Shown here piece after piece: positions 56,571 to 64,000 of a DNA stretch of 64,000 nucleotides. Source of the DNA: Pelagibacterium nitratireducens (GTDB lineage: Bacteria; Pseudomonadota; Alphaproteobacteria; Rhizobiales; Devosiaceae). The stretch spans positions 2,770,501-2,834,500 of the forward strand of contig NZ_CP146275.1 of assembly GCF_037044555.1 (NCBI RefSeq), in the 5' to 3' direction. Below the pieces are notes generated by a model. It was not told where the DNA came from. It ran no database searches and saw nothing but the letters and a program-made list of their open reading frames with translations. A program made the position numbers and the translations under genes. The stretch's first letter is position 1; each line of letters begins with the position of its first letter.

Positions 56571-57830
56571 CTATTTGAAGCTGTCCGCGACGCGCGAATA
56601 GTCAGGGATACCCTTTACCGGCCCGATGCCCGCGATAGAAGGCTTGGCCTGGGAAAACATCTGGCCCGCGACATGGCGCACGCGTTCGGCATCGATGCGG
56701 TTGATGCGATCGACCGTTTCCTGGAGCGGAATGGGTCGGCCCCACAAAATCTGTTGCCGCGCCAATTGACCGGCCCGCGACGAAGGGCTTTCGAGCGACA
56801 TCAAAAGACCCGCCCTGATCTGCGCGCGGACGCGGCTGACCTCGGCATCGGTGATGTCGCGAGTCGATTTCTGCAACTCTTCGAGCATGACGGGCAAGAG
56901 TTCCTCGACATCCTCGGCCCCCGTTGCCGCTGCGACGCCGAATACACCGCTGTCGGCAAAGGCCCAGTGGAACGCGTAAACCGAATAGCACAGGCCCCGC
57001 CGCTCGCGCACTTCCTGGAACAAGCGCGAACTCATGCCGCCGCCAAGGATGGTGGACAGGATCTGCGCAGCGTAAAATCCGTCGGAATTGTAAGGGCGTC
57101 CTTCCAGTCCAAGCACGATATGGGCCTGCTCGTGGTCGGAGATTTCCTTGAACTCTCCTCCCACATAGTTGGCCTTTTCCGGTGTAGGAGCGCCCGTACG
57201 TTTGAGCTGGTGGAAGCGGTCATTGGCGAGGTCGACCAGTTCATCGTGGTTGACGTGACCGGCCGCCGAAATGACCATCTGATCACCCACATAGTGCTGG
57301 TCCATATAGGCGCGGATGGTGTCGGCGCTGAAGCCGCGCACAGACCCTTCGGTGCCCAGGATCGTGCGCCCGATGGGCTGATCGGGAAAGGCTGCTTCCT
57401 GAAACAGATCGAAGACGTGATCGTCGGGATTGTCGTGGGTGGCACCGATTTCCTGGCAGATGACGCGCTGTTCGCGGGCCAGCTCGTTTTCGTCGAAAAC
57501 GGAATTCTGCAAGATGTCGGCAAGGATATCGGCCGCAAGGGCCACGTCGTCCTTGAGGACGCGGGCGAAATAGCCTGTATGTTCGATCGAGGTCGCCGCG
57601 TTGATATCACCGCCCACCGATTCGATGGTCTCGGCAATCTCTCGGGCCGACCGCCGGGTGGTCCCTTTGAAGGCCATGTGTTCGAGAAGATGCGAAACAC
57701 CGTGTTGCTGCTCGGTCTCGCTGCGCGAACCGGACTTGACCCAGACGCCCATAGCCGCACTTTCAAGATGGGGCATGGAGTCGGTGATAACGGTCATGCC
57801 ATTATCGAGGGTCGTCGTGCGTACCGTCAA
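56571..57830 (-). CDS. M16 family zinc peptidase (processing-peptidase-like)
   Basis: A 419-residue metallopeptidase of the insulinase/MPP-beta type. The inverted zinc motif HLLEHMAFKGT (HxxEH) is at about residue 47 with the distant Glu about 76 residues on (NELAREQRVICQEI). The C-terminal Gly-rich loop LGGGMSSRLFQEVRE is present. The start is TTG 57830, 2 bases after the thrC stop; homology covers the segment before the first ATG, so TTG is preferred. Confidence 0.92.
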   Translation of the reverse strand: MTVRTTTLDNGMTVITDSMPHLESAAMGVWVKSGSRSETEQQHGVSHLLEHMAFKGTTRRSAREIAETIESVGGDINAATSIEHTGYFARVLKDDVALAADILADILQNSVFDENELAREQRVICQEIGATHDNPDDHVFDLFQEAAFPDQPIGRTILGTEGSVRGFSADTIRAYMDQHYVGDQMVISAAGHVNHDELVDLANDRFHQLKRTGAPTPEKANYVGGEFKEISDHEQAHIVLGLEGRPYNSDGFYAAQILSTILGGGMSSRLFQEVRERRGLCYSVYAFHWAFADSGVFGVAAATGAEDVEELLPVMLEELQKSTRDITDAEVSRVRAQIRAGLLMSLESPSSRAGQLARQQILWGRPIPLQETVDRINRIDAERVRHVAGQMFSQAKPSIAGIGPVKGIPDYSRVADSFK

Positions 57831-57832
57831 AA

Positions 57833-59233
57833 TCAGTCCTCCCAGGCGCGTGTCTTGGCGCGGATATAGTCTTTCACGATGACTTCGTCATTGGCCAGAA
57901 CCGTGAACCGCTCCTGGCGGGTTCCCAGATCGGCCATGTGCGCGGGCAGTTCGGCATGGCGCCCGGTTGCGGCCTCGACCGTTTCAGGGAACTTGGCCGG
58001 ATGAGCGGTCGAAAGTGTGACGAGCGGCGTGTGGCCGAAATTGAACCCCCTCGCCACGGCAACGCCGACGGCGGTGTGCGGGTCGATAAGATAATTGGAG
58101 TGGGCCAGAACGTCAGAAATGATCGTCCTGGTGGCGGTCTCGTCGGCCATACCGGTCCCGAACTCCTCGCGGATCGTATCGAGCGCCGGTTCGGGGATGG
58201 TAAATCCGCCGGACTGGGCCAGCGAGGCAAACAGCGCTGCCGTCTTGTCGCCATCGCGGTCGAGAGCCTCGAACAGCAAGCGCTCGAAGTTCGATGACAC
58301 TTCGATATCCATCGAGGGGCTGACGGTCTGCGTAACGCCGCGCTTGTCATAGCGACCGACCTTTACGGCCCGACGCAGGATATCGTTGGAATTGGTGGCG
58401 ATCACCAGTTTTTCGATGGGCAGACCCATGCGCTTTGCGACATAGCCGGCAAAGATATCGCCGAAATTGCCGGTGGGAACCACGAAGGTGATCTTGCGGT
58501 GCGGTGCACCGAGCGCCACCGCGGAGGTGAAATAATAGACGATTTGCGCGGCGATGCGGCCCCAATTGATCGAATTGACGCCACTCAATTTTGCGCCGTC
58601 GCGGAAGGCGAAATCGTTGAACATGGCTTTAACGACGGCCTGACAGTCGTCGAACGTGCCTTCGAGCGCGATGTTGAAGACGTTGTCGTCAAGCACCGTG
58701 GTCATCTGGCGGCGCTGGATTTCCGAGGTACGCCCCTTGGGGTGGAGGATAAAGATATCGGTGTTCTGGCGACCGCGGAAGGCTTCTATGGCAGCCGAGC
58801 CGGTATCGCCTGAGGTTGCCCCAACAATGGTCGCCCGCTCGCCGCGCTGGCCGAGGATGTGATCGATCACCCGCGCCAGAAATTGCATCGCGACGTCCTT
58901 GAAGGCCAACGTCGGGCCATGCCAGAGCTCGAGAACGAAGTGCCCCGGTTCGAGTTCGACCAGCGGCGTGACCGAAGGATGATTGAACCCGGCATAGGCT
59001 GACTTGATCATGGTCTTGAGATCGGCCTGATCGATTTCGTCGCCCACGAATTTGGAGATCACGGCGAGGGCGACATCCTGATAGGGGCGATTGCCGAAAT
59101 TGTGGATTTCCTCGGCGGTAAATCGGGGCCATTCGGCGGGAACATAAAGCCCCCCATCCCGCGCCAGTCCGGCCAGCACAACGTCACAAAATCCGAGTGT
59201 GGGCGCCTGACCGCGCGTGCTGACATACTGCAT
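57833..59233 (-). CDS. thrC: Threonine synthase
   Basis: A 466-residue PLP enzyme converting O-phosphohomoserine to threonine. The PLP Lys is in PTLAFKDVAMQF at about residue 109, and the phosphate loop GATSGDTGSAA is at about residue 136. ATG 59233 (MQYVSTRG) is the family start. It forms a tight operon with the M16 peptidase and GNAT genes, downstream of surf1. Confidence 0.95.
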   Translation of the reverse strand: MQYVSTRGQAPTLGFCDVVLAGLARDGGLYVPAEWPRFTAEEIHNFGNRPYQDVALAVISKFVGDEIDQADLKTMIKSAYAGFNHPSVTPLVELEPGHFVLELWHGPTLAFKDVAMQFLARVIDHILGQRGERATIVGATSGDTGSAAIEAFRGRQNTDIFILHPKGRTSEIQRRQMTTVLDDNVFNIALEGTFDDCQAVVKAMFNDFAFRDGAKLSGVNSINWGRIAAQIVYYFTSAVALGAPHRKITFVVPTGNFGDIFAGYVAKRMGLPIEKLVIATNSNDILRRAVKVGRYDKRGVTQTVSPSMDIEVSSNFERLLFEALDRDGDKTAALFASLAQSGGFTIPEPALDTIREEFGTGMADETATRTIISDVLAHSNYLIDPHTAVGVAVARGFNFGHTPLVTLSTAHPAKFPETVEAATGRHAELPAHMADLGTRQERFTVLANDEVIVKDYIRAKTRAWED

Positions 59234-59267
59234 TAAAGAAGCACCCTCCTGGACATCGGGACGCACC

Positions 59268-60056
59268 CTAATTGTCCTTTTCCTCATGAGCAAGATTTCT
59301 GGGCCGGCGCTGACGCCACAGCCAGAAGCCGAGCATGATCGGCGTAATGACGGCAAACAGATACCAGGTGCCAGCATATTCAAGATGCCGGTTGGGAAAG
59401 GTAATCTGAGTTTCGCCGCCCTGCGGCAACTCGCCGGGTTCACCGGCGACCCTGTCGAGCGTGACCGGCGCTATCGGCCCGGCCGCATCATCGAGAAAAG
59501 CCGAGAGCCGTTCCGGGTTGCGGACCCATTCACGTCCCTCGGCAAGATCGGGCTCAGGGGTAAAGCTATTGGCCTGTTCGGGCCGGCGCGTGACCGCTTC
59601 GATCGTTACCCGCCCCTGGGGCGCGGCCCCGCCATCGGCAAAATCGGCGGCAGCAGCTTGGGGAACGAAGCCCCGATTGATCCAGACGATCCCACCATCA
59701 TCGAGGAAAAAGGGGGCCATTACCCAGTAGCCCACGCCCCCATAGCGGCCTGCCGGATCGGGAACATTGGTAAAGACCAAAACCGTATAGGAGTTGTCGA
59801 AGGTGCCGGTCAGCTCAAACCGTGCATAATCCAGCTCTTGCGGATCGAGCGCGTCCCAGTCCTCTGACGCTGGGAATGGCTGTGGTGCAAGATCGAAGCG
59901 CGTTTCGACGGCCGCGATCAAGGCTTCCTTTTCCGCAAGGCGCTCGACCTGCCATGTTCCGAGCGCGATGAACAGCCCCATCAGGCCGACCATGAACACC
60001 ACGAAGCTGATCTGGGTGAAACCCCAACGCGGCCGGGTCTGGCTGGCATCGGCCAT
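59268..60056 (-). CDS. SURF1 family cytochrome oxidase assembly protein
   Basis: A 262-residue inner-membrane protein with two membrane helices (about residues 16-35 and 233-250) around a periplasmic domain containing LGTWQVERLAEKEALI, VWINRGFVP and RHLEYAGTWY, all SURF1 hallmarks. It aids heme a insertion into subunit I. The ATG starts 2 bases from repeat copy D1, so its ribosome binding region is repeat-derived. Confidence 0.92.
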   Translation of the reverse strand: MADASQTRPRWGFTQISFVVFMVGLMGLFIALGTWQVERLAEKEALIAAVETRFDLAPQPFPASEDWDALDPQELDYARFELTGTFDNSYTVLVFTNVPDPAGRYGGVGYWVMAPFFLDDGGIVWINRGFVPQAAAADFADGGAAPQGRVTIEAVTRRPEQANSFTPEPDLAEGREWVRNPERLSAFLDDAAGPIAPVTLDRVAGEPGELPQGGETQITFPNRHLEYAGTWYLFAVITPIMLGFWLWRQRRPRNLAHEEKDN

Positions 60057-60057
60057 C

Positions 60058-60119
60058 TGAGCATTCTCGCTTCTCTCTGAATCGCTCAAACCGTTTCCAC
60101 TTTTGCTGGACACGCTCTA
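60058..60119. repeat. Dispersed mosaic palindromic repeat, copy D1 (internally deleted)
   Basis: A left module (GAGCATTCTCGC...GAATCGCTC) is joined directly to a right half (CCGTTTCCACTTTTGCTGG) and the end GCTCTA. The central TTTGTCGCG core is missing. It overlaps the start of D2 by two bases. Confidence 0.7.
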
Positions 60120-60222
60120 GAGCCGTTCAGGATTTGATTGAATCAAATCCTTGGCTCTAAACCCTTGCTTTGTCGCGTGTCCGAACCGCAAAACCGTTTC
60201 CACTTTTGCTGGACACGCTCTA
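60118..60222. repeat. Dispersed mosaic palindromic repeat, copy D2 (intact, 105 bp)
   Basis: It runs TAGAGCC to GCTCTA. The left stem is GGATTTGATT/AATCAAATCC, the core TTGCTTTGTCGCGTGTCC, and the right hairpin is around AAAACCGTTTCCACTTTT with GTGTCC/GGACAC outside. Its last three bases, read on the minus strand, are the TAG stop of the DUF983 gene. Confidence 0.85.
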
Positions 60223-60606
60223 GTCGTCGTCCCGTTCGCCCAGTTCACCGCCGGGCCGAGCGCCGGTCTTGTATTGCAAGTTTATCATCACGCCCTTGAA
60301 GGGCCGCAGCATCAGCAGCGACAGGATCAGGGTCATGGGCAACCAGATGGCCAATTGCGCGACTGCCGGCCATCCGAAAAGCGCATCGGTGATCAGCCAG
60401 CCTGCAATAACGATGGTGCCGACCGGAAACATGATGAGCACAGCGGGACCATCCCCGCTATCGGCGAAGGAAAAATCGAGCCTGCAGGCATCGCAGCTCT
60501 CGGCAACTGTGAGGAAGCCGGAAAAAAGATGGCCTTCGCCACAACGCGGACAGCGGCCCCTAAGTCCGGTCGCGAGTGGGGAAAGCCCCTCAGAATGTTC
60601 AGCCAT
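60220..60606 (-). CDS. DUF983 family protein
   Basis: A 128-residue protein with a Cys4 zinc-ribbon-like pair near the start (GRCPRCGEGHLF and ESCDACRLDF) and two membrane helices (about residues 57-76 and 81-100). DUF983 genes usually sit among cytochrome oxidase assembly genes in Alphaproteobacteria, as here between ctaE and surf1. The TAG stop lies within repeat copy D2. The molecular role is unproven. Confidence 0.88.
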   Translation of the reverse strand: MAEHSEGLSPLATGLRGRCPRCGEGHLFSGFLTVAESCDACRLDFSFADSGDGPAVLIMFPVGTIVIAGWLITDALFGWPAVAQLAIWLPMTLILSLLMLRPFKGVMINLQYKTGARPGGELGERDDD

Positions 60607-60653
60607 GTGATATGCCGGGACCGCTTCAAGCGCTCCCGGCCTTTCCTTAGAGG

Positions 60654-61490
60654 TTAGTGGCCGCCGACGGTCGCGCCCCATGAGCCCCAGACGTAGATCG
60701 AGGCAAAGAGGAACAGCCAGACCACGTCAACGAAATGCCAGTACCAGGCAGCGAATTCGAAACCGAGATGCTGCTTGGGCGTGAACTGGCCGGCATAGGC
60801 CCGGATCAGGCAGACGAGCAGGAAGATGGTTCCGATGAACACGTGAAAGCCATGGAAACCGGTGGCCATGAAGAAGGTGGCGCCATAAATGTTTCCCGAG
60901 AACGAGAAATGGGCCTGCGTGTATTCAAGAACCTGGACAGTGGAGAACAGGGCACCGAGCAGTACGGTCAGGATCAGGCCCCATTTGAGACCCTCACGAT
61001 CATTTTCCAGCAGCGCGTGGTGCGCCCAGGTGACTGTGGTGCCCGAAAGCAGCAGAACCAGCGTATTGAAAAGCGGCAAATGCCAGGGATCGAACACTTC
61101 GACGCCCTGCGGCGGCCAGACGCCGCCGGTAAAGGCGACGCGGCCGACCTGAGCGATTTCATCGGGGTAGAAGGCAGCTTCGAAATAAGCCCAGAACCAG
61201 GCAACAAAGAACATCACCTCCGAGGCGATGAACAGGATCATGCCGTAGCGATGGTGAAGCTGGACCACCGGGGTGTGGTAGCCGGTATTGGCTTCCTTGA
61301 TGACGTCAGCCCACCAGGAGGCCATTGTGCCCAACACGCCAATGAGGCCTGCGGCAAAGAGCCAGGGCACGCCACCGTGCATCCACATGATGCCACCGAC
61401 GGCCATGAAAAAGGCCGAAAACGAGCCGATAAACGGCCATGGGCTCAAATCTACCAGATGGTAGTCATGGTTCTTTGCATGGGCTGCCAT
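60654..61490 (-). CDS. ctaE: Cytochrome c oxidase subunit III
   Basis: A 278-residue membrane subunit with seven helices of the aa3-type oxidase. Seen are [14 protein letters not shown] at the start, [41 protein letters not shown] and the terminal [17 protein letters not shown]. The order ctaD-ctaB-coxF-ctaG-ctaE is the usual one. Confidence 0.97.
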   Translation of the reverse strand: MAAHAKNHDYHLVDLSPWPFIGSFSAFFMAVGGIMWMHGGVPWLFAAGLIGVLGTMASWWADVIKEANTGYHTPVVQLHHRYGMILFIASEVMFFVAWFWAYFEAAFYPDEIAQVGRVAFTGGVWPPQGVEVFDPWHLPLFNTLVLLLSGTTVTWAHHALLENDREGLKWGLILTVLLGALFSTVQVLEYTQAHFSFSGNIYGATFFMATGFHGFHVFIGTIFLLVCLIRAYAGQFTPKQHLGFEFAAWYWHFVDVVWLFLFASIYVWGSWGATVGGH

Positions 61491-61507
61491 GTTGGGTCTA
61501 TCCCCCG

Positions 61508-62047
61508 TTAGGAATCGTGAAATGTATAAGACAGCGTAATCTGGCGGATTGTACGCAATTCAGAATTTTCGTCGAGGTCGGGATCGATAAAATAGGTCAC
61601 CGGCATCTCGACGGTTTCATTGGGCGCAAGAACCTGCTCGGTAAAGCAGAAACACTCGATCTTGTTAAAATATATGCCCGTGTTTTCCGGCGTCACGTTG
61701 AAGCTTGCTGTCGTGCGCAGCGGTTCGTCGGACAGGTTGGTCGCGCGATAGGTAACCGTGGAGATGGTGCCGATCGCATTGGTCTCGACACTGGCCGGCA
61801 CCACACGCAACGGAATGCCGCGATCGATCGTCGAATCGAACCGAACGGCCATTTCGCGGGCGATTACGCCCTTGGCGTTTTCCTCGGCCACCTGGGTGGT
61901 TCCGCCATAACCCGTTACACTGCAGAAAATGTTGTAAAGCGGCACGGAGGCAAACGAGAGCGCGAGCATGACGGTAGGGATGCCGACGAGCCAGCGTAGC
62001 ATCTTCTTGTTGCCGCCCAGATCCGCATTGTGATGGATCGATGCCAT
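61508..62047 (-). CDS. ctaG: Cytochrome c oxidase assembly protein CtaG/Cox11
   Basis: A 179-residue copper chaperone for the CuB site: one membrane helix (about residues 18-38), then a periplasmic beta domain with the copper motif [10 protein letters not shown] at about residue 129 and [12 protein letters not shown] after the helix. It is 3 bases from the coxF stop. Confidence 0.95.
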   Translation of the reverse strand: MASIHHNADLGGNKKMLRWLVGIPTVMLALSFASVPLYNIFCSVTGYGGTTQVAEENAKGVIAREMAVRFDSTIDRGIPLRVVPASVETNAIGTISTVTYRATNLSDEPLRTTASFNVTPENTGIYFNKIECFCFTEQVLAPNETVEMPVTYFIDPDLDENSELRTIRQITLSYTFHDS

Positions 62048-62050
62048 GGT

Positions 62051-62215
62051 CTAGAGCTCCCGAACCATGACTTCGGGACCGATATTGACAATGGTGATCG
62101 CGTAAAAGATCGCGACCAGAACAGCCAGCACGATGCCGATGGCGATTGAACGCTTGCGGCGGCGCTTGAGGAAGGCTTCCCTCTGTTGTTCGGTCAAATT
62201 CTGCTCGACGGTCAT
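62051..62215 (-). CDS. Small CoxF-like membrane protein
   Basis: A 54-residue protein with a basic stretch (KRRRKRS) and one membrane helix at about residues 23-45. Small proteins in this exact place, between ctaB and ctaG, are annotated CoxF in other Alphaproteobacteria; the name here rests on position and size. The ATG overlaps the ctaB stop as TGATG. Confidence 0.8.
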   Translation of the reverse strand: MTVEQNLTEQQREAFLKRRRKRSIAIGIVLAVLVAIFYAITIVNIGPEVMVREL

Positions 62216-63144
62216 CAGAGCACTCCAAACCATCTGATCAGGCCCACATCGGCCAGCAGCGCAACGAACAACACAAACAGGTACAGCAGGGAATAGGTGA
62301 AAAGGACGCGGGCCCGCCGCTTCATCTCGACGCCTTCGGCAAAGCGCAGACGAATGGCCAGAACAGAGAACGCGACGCCTAAAATTGTGGCTGGAATGGC
62401 ATAGAACCAGCCCACAAGGCCGGTCAGGACCGGACCGAACCCTATCGCCGTGAGCAGGATGGTGTAGATGACGATCTGGTTCTGGGTGGCGCGCTCACCC
62501 GCGACATTGGGCAGCATCGGGATGCCGGCGGCCTCGTAGTCGCCCTTCTTGTAGAGTGCGAGCGCCCAGAAATGCGGCGGCGTCCACAAAAAGATGATCA
62601 TGAAAAGAATCAGTGAGTCCCAGGAAACGCTGCCCGTGACCGCCGCCCAACCGATCATCGGCGGAAATGCGCCGGCCGCCCCGCCGATCACAATGTTCTG
62701 CGGCGTCGAGCGCTTGAGCCACATCGTGTAGATCACGGCATAAAAGAAGATCGTGAACGCCAAAAGCCCGGCTGCCAGCCAGTTTGTGGCAAGACCAAGC
62801 GTTGCCACGGAAAATCCGGCAAGCGTGACACCAAAGACCAGCGCGTTTTCGCCCGTGACACGACCCGAAGGGATCGGGCGGTTGAGCGTGCGGCTCATGA
62901 TGGCGTCGATATCGGCATCGTACCACATGTTGAGCGCACCCGAGGCACCGGCCCCCACTGCGATACACAATATGGCGATGAACCCGATCACCGGATTGAT
63001 ACCACCAGGCGCCACCAGCATGCCCACAAAGCCGGTAAAGACGACAAGCTGCATCACCCGGGGCTTTAAGAGCTCCAGATAGTCTTCCACCTGCCCGCCC
63101 AGATCGACGGTTGTGGTCGGGTTGCTGTCGTCTGCGTAAGCCAA
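62215..63144 (-). CDS. ctaB: Protoheme IX farnesyltransferase (heme O synthase)
   Basis: A 309-residue UbiA-type membrane prenyltransferase making heme O, the precursor of heme a. The first Asp motif [19 protein letters not shown] is at about residue 72 and a second polar loop ([19 protein letters not shown]) follows. About nine hydrophobic helices are visible. It lies 83 bases behind ctaD, with a hairpin in between. Confidence 0.96.
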   Translation of the reverse strand: MAYADDSNPTTTVDLGGQVEDYLELLKPRVMQLVVFTGFVGMLVAPGGINPVIGFIAILCIAVGAGASGALNMWYDADIDAIMSRTLNRPIPSGRVTGENALVFGVTLAGFSVATLGLATNWLAAGLLAFTIFFYAVIYTMWLKRSTPQNIVIGGAAGAFPPMIGWAAVTGSVSWDSLILFMIIFLWTPPHFWALALYKKGDYEAAGIPMLPNVAGERATQNQIVIYTILLTAIGFGPVLTGLVGWFYAIPATILGVAFSVLAIRLRFAEGVEMKRRARVLFTYSLLYLFVLFVALLADVGLIRWFGVL

Positions 63145-63177
63145 TGTGAGGTTCCGGCTCGGGGTTCAATTCAAAGC

Positions 63178-63199
63178 GCAACCCGGTCTCCCGGGTTGC
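63178..63199 (-). other. Hairpin between ctaD and ctaB
   Basis: A perfect 9-base inverted repeat GCAACCCGG/CCGGGTTGC with a 4-base loop and no T-run. It might protect or attenuate the ctaD message or shape ratios between subunit I and assembly proteins; it is not a classical terminator. Confidence 0.6.
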
Positions 63200-63227
63200 C
63201 AATGTTCGGTTCGGTCTTTCGCCGGGC

Positions 63228-64000
<773 letters not shown>

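Overview
The window is typical alphaproteobacterial chromosome, GC-rich, dense and mostly housekeeping. It carries a CcrM-type orphan methyltransferase behind CtrA-like boxes, a two-b-subunit F0 operon (atpI-B-E-b'-b), a cta/cox cluster, a GTTC-N7-GTTC site (the alphaproteobacterial LexA box form) and mosaic palindromic intergenic repeats. Together these suggest Hyphomicrobiales (Rhizobiales), possibly Devosiaceae (Devosia/Pelagibacterium-like). The family-level guess rests on gene content and protein feel, not on a search. I see no rRNA, tRNA, CRISPR array, insertion sequence, prophage or defence island.

Layout. 1-8.1 kb: dihydroorotase-like gene (partial), ygfZ, an HD hydrolase, a secreted unknown protein, a SleB cell-wall hydrolase, a PPDK-like protein with a shortened ATP-grasp domain, then ispH-rnhA. 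A 57-bp hairpin repeat stands four times in tandem between the PPDK-like gene and ispH. 8.1-14.6 kb: DUF808 protein, glyS, an alpha/beta hydrolase-VOC operon divergent from a TetR regulator with two operator copies, and ispB. 14.8-25.6 kb: trmN6-like methylase, sppA-like protease, glyQ, lemA-DUF2207, ispE, a TPR protein, ETF-ubiquinone oxidoreductase and a family-4-like uracil-DNA glycosylase. 25.7-36.5 kb: epimerase, TrxB-like flavoprotein, two transporters, moaB, a radical SAM protein behind a predicted SOS box, rnhB, ccrM, mutY and a DUF721 gene.

36.6-44.2 kb: DsbA-like protein, smc, the F0 operon with a clear sigma-70 promoter, and a RidA protein. 44.2-52.3 kb (mostly minus strand): DUF2332 protein, the glycine cleavage operon gcvT-H-PA-PB with P-protein in two chains, led by a promoter and a tandem glycine riboswitch, then a lipoprotein, a peroxiredoxin and a DsbD N-domain protein. 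52.4-64 kb: yqgE, a membrane GGDEF/EAL protein, a GNAT, an M16 peptidase, thrC, and the cytochrome oxidase block ctaD (partial)-ctaB-coxF-ctaG-ctaE-DUF983-surf1.

The least expected signals are small-scale: a family of about 105-bp mosaic palindromes with TAGAGC/GCTCTA ends that in three places supply the stop codon of the adjacent gene, its tandem derivative ahead of ispH, a PPDK paralogue that seems to have lost ATP-site residues, and several well-formed operators. I found no clear new multi-gene system.
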